A stretch of 64,000 bases of DNA from Aspidiotus rigidus (Eukaryota > Arthropoda > Insecta > Hemiptera > Diaspididae), in the NCBI GenBank assembly GCA_035079385.1, contig JAVHKY010000049.1, positions 868,001 through 932,000 on the forward strand, given 5' to 3'. Position 1 is the stretch's first letter; every line of letters starts with the position of its first letter. A program made the translations under genes and the position numbers. Shown here one piece after another: positions 1-10,574 of the stretch. A model generated the notes under the pieces. The model was not told the origin of the DNA. It did no database searches and was given only the letters and a program-made list of their open reading frames with translations.

Positions 1-1009
1 ATTTAGGCAGTGTATCCTATATTACTACACTCATTATCTTCATTGCAATCGCAATTCGAAATAATTTTCAAAAAATTAAAATCTTGATTTTTTATTATCA
101 GTATTATTGTCGTATAGGTGCGTAGAGTATTTTATTTTTTTGTACCTACTTTTTTCTTTCTCTCCTTTTTCGTTCCTCTTTTAAAATACCAAACAAATGG
201 TTTGAGAGAGGGAGGAAAAGAAAACGCGCAGAAGACCATTGAAAATCGCAGGAATTGGCTGATTTTTAGGTTTTTTCTTTCTTCCTCTCCATCCCACCCT
301 CTTTCATTTTCCAAGTATTCGTTATTTTTATAAGTTATCTATATGTATGAAGTAAAAGATTTATACTTATCTAATTGTTTACCTTAAGTTAAAAAGTACG
401 AGTTCATTATCTTATAAAGAGGAAATCATGGCGCAATTAAGCTACTCAAGTTATTTTTAACAGACTTGATCACATTATTGTACAATTTTTCAAAACTATA
501 CAATTGTTTCATTTACTGGTAACTTATTATTGTTTCTATAATTGTGAATTCCTATCAAGATACATACGTTATACGTTATTGTTCCTTGATTTTCATTACG
601 CTAGTTGCAAGTATTTATTGTCTGTTGTTTTGGACTTTTGATCATGACAAAACCCTGTTGCGTACATCAAAATTTGAAGTGAGAACACTTGGTATTGTGG
701 CGTATACGAGAGCCCGTTAAAGTCATCAGGATAATGCATGAATAGCGAAGAATTGGGAAAAGACGAGAAGGATAAGTTGCATAATTCAACCGCCCCTTTT
801 TTTTTCTCTAGGCAGGTCCTCGCGTGAGGCGAATAGGTTATAGACCAGGACGTGAAGGCTGTGCATATTCCGCCCGCTTAAGGAGGTGACAAGCAGGGCA
901 GTACGTAATCCAATCCAAGACCCAATTGGGCGTGAAGGCCTGCATTGCAGATAACTGTATCGGAAGGCGAAGTGCAGTGCACTGGCAGTATGTAACTCTT
1001 GTGTGGCTT
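1..1009. other. No gene seen; AT-rich flank
   Basis: I see no conserved coding region here. The two overlapping small reading frames at about 118-333 are Phe/Ser/Lys-rich on either strand, as expected of simple pyrimidine-rich DNA. From about 815 the base composition becomes more GC-rich and leads into the terminal repeat of the Penelope-like element. Confidence 0.5.
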
Positions 1010-1275
1010 ATGTGGTTGCTTCCATGGTCAGGGGCCGCCTGCAGAGACTTATCGAGGTGATTTATGCCTGGACGGGTCCCCCATCGCATCTCGGCTTTGA
1101 GATTTTGTGGGAAACAGTGTTCCGAGGTTCTGTCTTGTCTATGTCCCTGAAACGCGTAGTGGAGAGGGGGTGGTCAGGGGTCGCCTGAGAAGCGGGTTTT
1201 CCCATTGCACTTCAGCATTCGTCTTCTAGGTGAAGAGGTGTAGTTTGGATTATCTTCAGCTGGTAGCTGAGAAGT
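1010..1275 (-). repeat. Penelope-like element terminal repeat, copy A
   Basis: This segment shares blocks in direct orientation with 3711-3930: GCTTCCATGGTCAGGGG, the GTCGCC...GCGGGT..CCCATTGCACTTC stretch, and TATCTTCAGCTGGTAGCTGAG. Penelope-like elements are typically bounded by such direct pseudo-LTRs, often formed by tandem partial copies. Within each copy the GGTCAGGGGTC block occurs twice, so the repeat is itself internally repeated. It lies downstream of the GIY-YIG end of the minus-strand ORF. Confidence 0.6.
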
Positions 1276-1451
1276 GAGAAAATGTACTAGACGAAGTCAT
1301 ACTCAAGCGAGTAATACAAACGGAGTAATTTACAATTTTAGCCACAGAAATTAAACGACGCCGGAGCGCTTTAGATTAAACAATCATTGTCAACGGGGAC
1401 TGGAAAGCGACTGAACCAACTCCGGCTGTAAACTAGAAACATACGAGGAAA

Positions 1452-3768
1452 TCAGGATTGAACCAGCGAGTCATCACGACGTGAATCATACTCGTAAACT
1501 AGTTCAATCAACCCCTCATCCGGTATGTACCTGTTGAGCACATTAAGGTCGTCGTTATTTAAATGACGGATTATTTCGATGTGTTCTAACGCTTTCCGCT
1601 TCGAATACGCGTTTTCTCTATAGAGGAGGACCTCGGACCCCTCTTTATTGCTATGTCCGCTAGTGATTAGATGGTCCGCAAACGCCGATTCACCAATATT
1701 CTTCTTTTCCCACGCCTTCCTATGTTCAGCGATTATAATTTTCAACTGACGGCCTGTCTCGCCGATATAAATTCCGTAACAATCCTTACACTCAACTTTA
1801 TACACACCAGTTGGATGGGGTCTTTTAGCCTAACCAACAAACTTTTTATGGTATTGGGGTTGTAATACACAGACCGAAATCCGAAGGGGCGTAGGACACG
1901 ACTCAATTGAGCTGAAAACTGCCCCAAGAACGGAAGCCTTATCCAACGCTCTCTATTGTTTAGGGCCGTATTGCGGGGGAGGGAGGTGGTGGAATCGAGG
2001 CATTTTTGAGTAACTTTCCTTTGGATCATAAGGTCAATGTCTAAGTTCACTTCATTCACTCTGGCCAAGTGCTTTATAGTTAATACCTCTTTTTGGAAGG
2101 CTGACTGATTGAGAGGAATACTAGTCAGTCGATGGATTAGGCTGTTAAATCCAGCATATTTATGGGCTACAGGGCAGAAAGATTTGCCGTGGACAGTAAT
2201 ATCGGTCGCAGTATCTTTCCTGTATATGGCGAATTCATGGATACCGTCTCTATTACAGATCGTCAAATCCAAGTAATTAATAGATGCGCCACCGATTTCT
2301 AAAGTAAATTTTAGAAGGATATTGATTATTTAGATAGGTACTGGAGAAACTCCAAAAGGAGCTCTCGGGGACCAGTCCACGTACACAACACATCGTCGAC
2401 ATACCTGTGCCAATAATAAATCTGATCTAAATACGCACTGCCAGAGGAGAACAAATCGAGCTCAAACTTAGACATAAAGACCTCCGAAATGAGAGAACCC
2501 AAAGAAGAACCGATGGGTATTCCAACCTCTTCAGGAAACTCAAAAAACTTGTTATCCAATTTGCAATAATTGGGAGACCAACAAATATTGAGGAGATTGA
2601 AAAATTCACCCAATTCGTCTTGGCGAACATTTGTTTGAATCAAAAGGTCTCCCATATGTTGCATGGTGATTGCTCTGGGGATATTGGGGAACAGGCCGAC
2701 CACATCAAATGAACACAGGGTCGATCCCAGCGGAAGAATATTATCCTTAAGCCTATCAGCCAAGGAGACCGAATTTTTCACCGAGTAAGGTGACTCATGG
2801 TCAACTCTGGATTTAAACCATGGGTCCAAAAATTTCGCCAGAGCGTACGTGGGGGAGGACACAAAGGATACGACCGGACGCATCGGGCTATCCTTTTTAT
2901 GGACTTTTGGTAGCCCGTACAAGAGGGGAGACACAGGGTTGGGCTCCAGGAGCAATCTTTTTAGCGAGGGAGTTTTAATAATAAATTCATACTCGTTTAT
3001 CACACGTCTAACTTCTTTTACGTGTTTAGGAAAATTGAAGCTGTCGTTTTCCTTAGCACCACACTAGCCGAGAACGTCATAGACCTTGGAGACGTAGGAG
3101 GACTTCTCCATCACGACAATGGCATTACTTTTGTCAGCCTTCGTGATGATTAAGCCCTCCCCCCTGACCCTCCTCTTTAATCCCTTAATCACCTCAATTG
3201 CGTAATTGTTTATATGAGGGAGGGGGGTATTGCGGACAAGAGCAGCACAATTTTTTTGAGTGTTGACCCCCGGTCCGATTTTCACCTCGAGGTCGGCAAC
3301 AACATTAGCCAAAGCATTACTATTATTAAGAGGGGGTAATCCGAACTTCAACCCTTTCTCTAATAAATTCACCTCATCGCAACTGAACTCAACCTGACTG
3401 CAATTTATAATGCGCGGTTGGAAGTTTTGGATAACACTGACCTCAGGTCTCACTTCCTGGACAGCGGGGTTATTCAAATTTTCTTTCTTTTTCTGGAGGG
3501 AACAAAGTTTCTTATTTTTCTTCCTTTTCAATTTAGCTTCAAAACCGCGGCATTTAACATTAATAGCCTTAATAAACAGATCCAATTCACCCGGATGCAG
3601 TAGGCCAGAAAGTCTAGAATGGACCAATAAGTTCAGATGTAATTGGGAACGATGTTCCGAAAGTCCGACTACTTGTACCTGGTACGGGGAGTAGAGGGGG
3701 GGGGGGGGGGGTTTGCTTCCATGGTCAAGGGTCGCCCGGAGGCGGGTCTCCCCATTGCACTTCTGCAT
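1452..3768 (-). pseudogene. Penelope-like retroelement ORF: RT plus GIY-YIG endonuclease, broken
   Basis: Read on the minus strand, the order is an N-terminal region (3768-3067), a reverse transcriptase (to about 2329), a thumb/linker (2272-1742) and a GIY-YIG endonuclease (1805-1452). Visible RT motifs are SFDVVGLFPNIP (motif A), IPIGSSLGS (motif B) and RYVDDVLC (motif C). The endonuclease shows CKDCYGIYIGETGRQ followed by HRKAW. RT plus C-terminal GIY-YIG is the hallmark of Penelope-like elements. The copy is dead: an in-frame TAG at 3064-3066 interrupts the RT frame, which otherwise reads through, and the RT, linker and endonuclease lie in three different frames, which needs at least two frameshifts. 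A run of 14 or more G at about 3697 encodes the Pro run near the N-terminus. Confidence 0.9.
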
Positions 3769-3930
3769 TCATGTGGTTGGTTGTATCTATCTTCAGCTGG
3801 TAGCTGAGAGAAGGTGTGATTTTGTAGGAATGGAATGGTATTTCGGAGGCCTCTCTACTTCCACTGAAATGGGTGGGGGAGAGGGGTTGCTTCCATGGTC
3901 AGGGGTCACCTGTACAGGGTTTGCCCAAAA
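3711..3930 (-). repeat. Penelope-like element terminal repeat, copy B
   Basis: This is the direct-repeat partner of 1010-1275, upstream of the minus-strand ORF. GCTTCCATGGTCA occurs at about 3714 and again at about 3889, mirroring the doubled block in copy A. TATCTTCAGCTGGTAGCTGAG is at about 3789. I looked for the hammerhead ribozyme core known from some Penelope terminal repeats (CTGANGA...GAAA) and did not find it. Confidence 0.6.
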
Positions 3931-3960
3931 ATCATCGCGAAAGAAATTCGAAGGAGGATT

Positions 3961-4484
3961 TTGAGACGCTACACCAGTTTGACCCTACAACCACGGCCAT
4001 GGTATAATCGTAGCGCTCCTACGCGGGTGACCGGCCCAAATTATCAAGCAGAATCGGAAAGCTAGCTGAAGGCTGAACGTCTAAAGCCAAAGCCAGATAA
4101 TTTTTAGAAAACAAGCTGAAAAAATATCTTATTATTTTATTACGTGAAATTACATTAGCCAGCGACACTGTTCTGTTGTTCTGTGTTTATGACAATTACA
4201 TCCCTGCTGTATAAAGTTTAATCTACATAATAGCCATATCAGCAATAAGAAAGAAACATTCTTTTTTAGTTGTTCAAAAGATACAGTTTGCCTGATCGTC
4301 AATTTTGATATACATCAAGTCGTCAGGGCACAAACCTCTTCCAGCCTGTTGCAGGCTGCTTCTTTTCTTTCTCTGTTACGCGATCTGAGAAACCCCGCCA
4401 CTTGTCGGAAAACCGAATTTTACAGTAAAAAAGGAAAAAGTTGTCATTATTATGGTCTTAAAGTTTGACAATCCCTCTTCACCT
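3961..4484. other. No gene seen between Penelope-like and LINE copies
   Basis: There are no convincing reading frames. The stretch is moderately AT-rich with no clear repeat partner elsewhere in the window. It may hold the eroded end of either neighbouring element. Confidence 0.4.
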
Positions 4485-5280
4485 GTCCAACCATGCACTC
4501 ATTCTCAAATGTTACCCCAACTATTCTCTGATCCCTGCCTCTCCATCTTCTCAATATTTTCTTTCGTCTTCAATGCTTATACGGTATGTTCTCTGATTGA
4601 TACCTGAGAAATTTTCTCAATTTGCTAGATCTATGAACATCAAATACTTCCACACCTATACATATTTACGCTCACTTAACTTGTGACCCTACTGCTCGCA
4701 TTTTAACACAGAACTATAATAATTCTTGACTGTTAACTTATAGTCCTATTATTGGCTTCCCGCTATTGGACGGCTCTTCAAATCAATCTTTAGATAAATA
4801 AAAAAAATAATAATCGTCAACACCCGACTTGTCCCTGTGACACCTCACTCGCCAAGAAGGAGATTTATCTGCAAAAGGTCACATCTCGTTACTGATCATA
4901 TTCCCACCAGATATCAGGCAGAAACCACCCACTCAACGTTTTCCTACCCATCCGACTCTCACTATTCAGTATGCTAGGCAATAACTCAACAAAATCATCT
5001 CTTCTTTTTTCATGCTGATAAACCATACATCTCTTTTCTGACTGTCGATATACTCGCTTTTGACGTGAATCAAGCATTCGGCGTACAACGACCTAGCCTA
5101 CTCTCGGCCTCTGCATTGAAGCTGGTACCCTCCCCCACCCATAAATGCCACTTCCGAACTCTCATTTTCAAATTTTTCGTACCTACAGCTCAATTCACTT
5201 AGCTTCCAATCTACGCACTCGTACTCTGCGGACATAATTCTCTCCTCTTGAATCTGAATTATTCGATCACCTCAAGTTGA
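4485..5280 (-). mobile_element. RTE-like LINE fragment, central part
   Basis: This segment is shared with 20690-21260 (same orientation) and, as its reverse complement, with 10140-10370 (blocks around TCGGCCTCTG.ATTGAAGCTGGTACC and GCGTACAACGACCTAG). The 10.1 kb copy sits directly downstream of an endonuclease domain, so this piece is the linker and start of the RT region of the same LINE, transcribed on the minus strand. A 62-residue frame (5077-4889) survives, rich in Lys/Arg. Stops and indels break the remainder. The clade is inferred from the endonuclease type seen at 9.4 kb. Confidence 0.6.
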
Positions 5281-5534
5281 ACCATCTACTCCCTACCACA
5301 TCATCCATTTCTCCGCAGCTTAATGTTTATACGGTTGTAAATTCATTTGAATTAATAAATTTGTTCTTTTTGGATAATTTATTTTTTCACCTTCGTTAAC
5401 AACTAGTCTTTGTTCTTTTCTGGATGAGAATACGAGCATTGTGTTGTTTAAAAAATACTTTGTTCAACAGTTGATCTCTGAGCTGTAAAGCCTGCTTCGT
5501 TAACTGCTTAAGTTGCGATCGTGGAGGAGCCATT

Positions 5535-5690
5535 GAAGCCGCGTGTTCACCATTTTTTCTAATAAACCTTGCCTAAAACTGAAGTGAGAGATATTGAACG
5601 ATAGCTGTCTGGAAGGTAAGATGGTTTATTTGGTTTTAGTAGAGGAATAACGTGTACTAAGCGCCAAGTAGAGGCGAATGCGCCATCCCT
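5535..5690 (-). mobile_element. LINE reverse transcriptase fragment (Jockey/I type)
   Basis: The minus strand reads TWRLVHVIPLLKPNKPSYLP and then DSYRSISLTSVLGKVY before a stop. This is the conserved RT block of Jockey/I-group LINEs (typically W...VIPLLKPGK...YRPISLLS.LGK). Only this roughly 50-residue block is recognisable. The following 100 bases (down to about 5410) stay open but match nothing I know. Confidence 0.75.
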
Positions 5691-5699
5691 TATGATATG

Positions 5700-6368
5700 G
5701 TACAATTTTTATCGAAAGTCGCACGTTGCCCGCGTATTTAGCGTGAGGAGCGGGCTTTGAAGATGCGACGACGATGTCCACGTGTTGCAGCCGCGCCTCT
5801 GACCACTAGATCAGTGATCACCTCTTCGAAGGTAGATAATATTTCTCCGTTGTATGCGAAAAGAGGATAACAATTCACATTTCGTACACGTGCACACATG
5901 CCTGTCTGTTACCAATGAATTAAAACGAAAAAGAAATGAATTGCTTGGAGAAAATTGTTGCAAATGCCTTTTCTATTTCTTGGTTTTTCCCTCATTTCAA
6001 TAGAAAAATTGTAAACGTTGTCATTAAAAGGAAAGAAAGTAGGAGAAAACAACAAAAAGAGAGAAAAAGCATGGGGCTTGAACCCCCTTCCTATATATCA
6101 TGTGAATGTTGATATAAATACGCATATTTTTTTACTCTCATGTTATCAAAATTTTGATTGCTCTCACAATAACAGAAAACAATTTATCTCATGAAGATAA
6201 TATTAATCTTGTGAAATGAAATTTCGATACCCATATCACAAATGCAAGAAGATTGTCGATATATGAATTTTTTGCATACTGGTACTGAACCTCTTTATAG
6301 GCGTCGCGTCTGATTTCTATTTTTCATCATCCTTCGCATTCTTTTATACGTATTTCATTCTCGCAATT
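5700..6368. other. Intergenic; weak tRNA-like motifs
   Basis: On the minus strand near 5825-5795 the text GATCTAGTGGTCAGAGGCG resembles a pol III A box, and ATCTTCAAAGCCC about 50 bases later faintly resembles a B box. Another B-box-like string, GGTTCAAGCCCC (minus), lies near 6080. No cloverleaf can be drawn for either, so at best these are remnants of a tRNA-derived SINE. The last 250 bases are AT-rich and presumably hold the promoter of the nuclease-like ORF. Confidence 0.25.
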
Positions 6369-8720
6369 ATGATTTTCGGAGAAAGTCAAAGGAAATTAAA
6401 TATGACCAATTTCACAATTATTGTGATTGTTTTCGTGTTTGCATCAGCGGCGATAACAGGTGCTGTTCATCAAACTGACCACACATCGTCGAATCCTACG
6501 GAAGGAACAACTGAAAGATTACCAGAACAGAATGCAGATTGGAAAACCATTCGGGGGAGCAATCTTCTCTATGTGGATAAAACGCCATACTTTCTGAAGC
6601 TATTGGAACGGCCATGTCCGCTCTGGTTTTTAACACGACCGCATAGGTTTGAAAAATCCATGTTCATAGAGGTGATGAGCGATTTTTTTCGAGGGAACGT
6701 AACATATTTCAAAGGATTGGCTGTTGAGAAAAACGAAAATACGAAGTATTTAGCAAAGTATTTGCCAAAAAAGAGAGGCCGTTATTCAAAATGGATACAA
6801 TTTCCAGTTATTCATTTAAACTTTGGTGCGTTTGCATATTTCGAAACAAAAAAAGAGTTTCTAAGGAAATTTAACGATATGATAGTATATATTGCGAAAT
6901 CTTATGAAATCGATCCAAAAGAGTGGTCTTCTTTTAATTTGAATATCCTCATCAAAATTCTTCATCAGAAATTCGAAGGCTTACCCGTTATCATACTAGT
7001 GGACGAGTACGATTCCCCATTTCATCGTGCGCTCGTGAACCTGAAGAATAAGGAAGTGGCAAAGGCTGTAACGACTATTCTTAATAATTTTTTCACAACA
7101 ATCAAGAATAATATTGGATATCTTGGTTTTGCTTTTGTGACCGGAGTAACGAAATTGGGTTTAGTATATCCTTAAAAAGTACAGGATATACTGCGCCTTT
7201 GTCGATTTAACGTTTGACAACGATTTGGCTGAAGCGTTTGGTTTAACGGAAACTGAAATAAGATCTAAAATGGGTCCAAACCTCAGATACTGGGTGCGAA
7301 ATCCTAACGAGAAAACCGAAAAACCATCTGATGATACTAGGTCGCCCGTTGATAAAATCATGGATGATTTGAAAACTTGATACAAGGGGTACCGATTTGA
7401 TGCAACGAGCAGTTCATGCAATGTTCTCAACCCCGTGTCTATAATTAAATGCGTGAAAGAACAAAAAGCAAAAGATTACTGGGTGTCAACCGGTTCAGTG
7501 AAACATGTCATTGATCAATTTTATCGAAAGAACTACACCTGGGATGAATTGAAGAACGGTTATTTAATGGCTCGCGATGAACTTTACGTAAGAATTGATC
7601 TACTGACAACGTCACCACCATTGCCCGTGTATATGTTAATGTACGGGTACTATACGATTGTTAGCTATGACCCACAATCAGATACAGTGGAGCTAAACTT
7701 TCCAAACAAGGAGATCGAAACTGCTCTTGAATTTAACATAGCCATGAATATCCCGAGTGTAGGAAAGTTCATCCATGAGCATTTTCGCGTAGAACTCTGG
7801 AATTTAGTCCGAGCAATGGTAAGTGGAAACACTAATGCAGCAATGGAGATTTTAAAAATCTTTGTATTCCAAACCTATGAGCACCCCTTGGATTATGATG
7901 CATTCAGCGGGGAGGCGACGAGAAGGTTAGAATTGATTCTTCGTGCAGCTGAAATAGAAGTTGAAAGGCCTGTACGGTTTCTTAAAGCAAGACACGAAAA
8001 AGATGAAGAAGGGGATATAGATCTCCAAACTATAAATCTGCCAATGAATTATATCTTTGAAATTAAAGTTACAACTAACACTGAGATGCGCTTCATGCGA
8101 AGAACCGCAGGGGTAACACTGAGCGACAGAATAAAATCCGAAGTAATTACAGATTCTCTGGGAGTGACGCCTATAATACGCAGAATAAAAAATTATCGAA
8201 AAAAATGGAGATCGCACGTGGAGAGAATGGAGGAGGGAAGATCTCCAAAAATGATCACAGAATACACTCCAACGGCTAAGAGATCAAGAGGAAGACCAAG
8301 GAAAAAATTGGTAGATACATCTAGCTCCGATTCGGCTTCGAACACACCGACAGGCCAATAGGCCTACCGTGGAAAAAGGATACGACGACGACTAACAAAG
8401 AAACTGATGCTACATCAGTTGTTACGCAACAAGTAGGGTACATCAAGCACCACCTTATTCCATTCATGAATGCGAATAAAAATAAAAGTGATTACAACAT
8501 CGTGGCGCTGAATTTTTGGTACAAAGATGGATCAATTGTACTGAATAGTTGGATTGCACTGATGTGCAGGGATGGATTTCTACAGTATTCGGATAGGAGT
8601 ATTACGGCTTCGTCTGAGAAAGTAAAAGCAAGGTACATTGGGAAAATAACGCCTGATTACCAAAATTTAACCTGTGGCCGGCCCTCGAATAATACTTATC
8701 CATTGAACAATACCGTATAG
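6369..8720 (+). pseudogene. AAA-ATPase-like / PD-(D/E)XK nuclease protein, copy 1, with signal peptide; broken
   Basis: The protein starts at 6369 or, better, at the internal ATG at 6402, which begins the hydrophobic signal-like segment MTNFTIIVIVFVFASAAITG. A Ser/Thr-rich linker follows, then an AAA-ATPase-like domain (YVDKT; RPHRFEKS at the Walker A site; VIILVDEYDSP as Walker B; FVTGVTKLGL as sensor-like strand), and a C-terminal PD-(D/E)XK-type nuclease (GDIDLQ...FEIKV). The Walker A Gly before Lys-Ser is Glu. The frame shifts at about 7173. A TGA at 7378-7380 sits where the family has Trp (LKT*YKGYRF). A LINE tail is inserted at 8081-8390. Removing it with one 7-base duplication restores the frame into the C-terminal segment ending at about 8720. 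No introns. Domain names follow Pfam AAA-ATPase_like and PDDEXK_9; the family is common in bacteria, so horizontal origin is likely (inference). Confidence 0.85.
8081..8390 (+). mobile_element. 5'-truncated LINE (RTE-like) 3' end inserted in nuclease copy 1
   Basis: The translation RFMRRTAGVTLSDR...KKWRSHVERMEEGR...KRSRGRPRKK is the C-terminal tail typical of RTE-like LINE ORF2 (RRTAG..L.D...W..HV.RM...R.PK...GRP.K). After the stop at 8359-8361 a short 3' UTR ends in ATACGACGACG, the short tandem tail expected of RTE elements. The 7-base target duplication ACTAACA flanks it (8074-8080 and 8391-8397). The insertion is in frame at its left edge, so the host ORF currently reads from nuclease into LINE protein. 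Confidence 0.85.
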
Positions 8721-8820
8721 GTATCCTAAATTCAATTTTTTTCGAATAATTTTTCTATCGTTGGACCACTTCTGGTATACTTTGATTAATCATTTGCGAT
8801 CGGTCCGTTGTTTGTTATTA

Positions 8821-8957
8821 GAGAGTTTTCGCATTTGAACGTTATCAAGATAAGGTAACGTTGACGTTAAATTTTCTCATGTTGAGCAATAGGAGAATTT
8901 AACGTTAGGGTTACCGTATCTACCGTATCAAGATGACGTTCAAATGCGAAAACTCTC
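8821..8957. mobile_element. Small palindromic MITE with TA flanks
   Basis: GAGAGTTTTCGCATTTGAAC at the left is matched by its exact reverse complement at the right, with a further imperfect inner palindrome (GTTAAATTTTCTC / GAGAATTTAAC). The element is 137 bp and flanked by TA on both sides, as for Tc1/mariner-type MITEs. It could fold into one near-complete hairpin. Confidence 0.8.
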
Positions 8958-8964
8958 TAATTTT

Positions 8965-10385
8965 ACAATTGTCCCGTGGGAATGCAACGAAAAAATTGAA
9001 ACTGCGGATTAATCCACGCCCAACAGGAAAAGAAACTTGGAAGAGCGTAGCCCTGACGATGTACAAGGTATCGAACCAAGACCTAAAATGAACAACGCAA
9101 GAGGTGGAATTCACGGAAAGCGAGGAAGCGAAAAAGCGTCGGCCACAAAAACCGTGAACCAACGTGGTAATTATCAAACGACCCTACAACGAAATGGTCG
9201 ACTATCCAAGGGAGGATAGACCGACAAACCGGACTCCCATTCCCCAAGCGGGTATAAACCACCGTGGGGAGGTAAGGTTGTAACCCCCTATCATGAAAAA
9301 GAAAACGCGAAACCAAAAATAAATTGTGAGTATAATGAAACTAATAAAAGTAATAAAAGTAGTTTAGTACTGAACAATGCGCACTTTAATACTAGAGGTT
9401 TGGCAAATGAAGAAAGATTGTATGAAATGGAACTCGCACTAAACGGATGGGATATAGTGGGACTATTAGAAGTTCGTAAGGAAGGTGAAGCATTAATAAG
9501 AAGAACAAACGGAAATTATCTATACTTCTTCGGTAAAACAAGAGGACAGAAAGGCGTAGGATTTTATATATGTGGAAAGATTTGGGAAAAAGTTACTGAA
9601 ATTAAAAAGGTGATTGAAAGAATAGCTTTAAGCAAGCTTAGAATAGAGAAAGAAGTGAACCTAGCGATAATTCAAATTTACGCCCCGATAAATGATGCTC
9701 AGAAAGAAGAGAAGGGGAAGTTTTATGTAGATGTACAAAGAACTATTGAAGAACAATACAATAGTTATGGGCGATTGGAATACAAAAGTGGGGAGAGGAA
9801 AAGATAGTGATGCGAATGTAGGCTATTACTGCGTGAGCGAAACGGATAGAACTCGCACGCAGGAATAACCTAAAAGTAGCAGGAACATTTTTTAAATAAC
9901 GAAAGGAGAGAAAGTAGACGTGGATATCACCAAATAGAGAAGTAAAAAATGAGATTGACCACTTGTTGATAAACGATCTAACAATAGTTAAAGATATCAC
10001 AGTATTATCAAAGTTTAAATTCGCATCTGATCATAGGTTATGTGGAGGGGTCATTGCAATACTAAAAAAGAACTAGGTTTAGAGCATTTACAAAGGAAAA
10101 CAAGACAGGTAAATATGTAATACCGGTGCATAAATTAGAGGAAGCAAGGGAGATTGGAAGCTGAGTGAATTGAGCTGTAGATACAAGAAATTTGAAAATG
10201 ATAGTTCGGAAGCGGCATTTATGGGTGGGGGGAGGGTACCAGCTTCAATTCAGAGGCCGAGAGTAGGACTAGGTCGTTGTACGCCGAACGCTTGATTTAC
10301 GTCAAAAGCGAGTATATCGACAGTCAGAAAAGAGATGTATGGTTTATCATGAAAAAAGAAGAGATGATTTTGGATAAATTAGGGT
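8965..10385 (+). mobile_element. RTE-like LINE, 5' half with APE-type endonuclease
   Basis: The 9400-9807 frame carries an endonuclease/exonuclease/phosphatase fold as in RTE-like LINEs whose remnants are often misnamed craniofacial development protein 2-like: NGWDIVGLLEVRKEG (catalytic Glu), YFFGKTRGQKGVGFYI, IIQIYAPIND. After a frameshift the frames continue with DFNSKVGRGK-like text and end with NEIDHLLIND...SKFKFASDHR, the family's SDHR-type catalytic His. Upstream 8965-9390 is the probable 5' region. From about 10140 the linker homologous to 4890-5160 (inverted) follows and stops at about 10385, so RT and 3' end are missing. Non-functional. Confidence 0.8.
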
Positions 10386-10574
10386 ATTATTCGAGGGCCA
10401 CAGGTTAAATTTTGGTAATCAGGCGTTATTTTTCCAATGTACCTTGCTTTCACCATTCTCAGACGAAGCCGTAATACTCCTATCCGAATACTGTACAATT
10501 CCATCCCTGCACATCAGAGCAATCCAACTATTCAATACAATTGATCTATCTTTGTACCAGAAATTCAGCGCCAC
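10386..10574 (-). pseudogene. Inverted duplicate of nuclease copy 1 C-terminal segment
   Basis: This stretch is the reverse complement of about 8502-8693 with only a handful of differences and a few-base indel (GTGGCCCTCG against GTGGCCGGCCCTCG). It encodes the same C-terminal piece of the AAA/nuclease protein on the minus strand but has no upstream coding sequence. It abuts the truncated LINE directly, so it arose by a rearrangement rather than retrotransposition of a full gene. Confidence 0.85.

Noticed and set aside
118..333. Small gene near the left edge
   Set aside because: The frame is pyrimidine-rich low-complexity sequence and is open on both strands, with no domain and no splice or start context.
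1010..3990. Hammerhead ribozyme in the Penelope-like terminal repeats
   Set aside because: No CTGANGA...GAAA core on either strand. The nearest candidates (CTGAGAAG and CTGATGA near 725 on the minus strand) lack the second half.
5779..5830. A tRNA gene on the minus strand
   Set aside because: A-box-like text is present, but no acceptor stem, anticodon arm or proper B box can be formed.
7165..7200. A mini-intron instead of a frameshift in nuclease copy 1
   Set aside because: GT...AG could be drawn over about 26 bases, which is far below the shortest intron seen here (64 bp), and the downstream TGA would remain.
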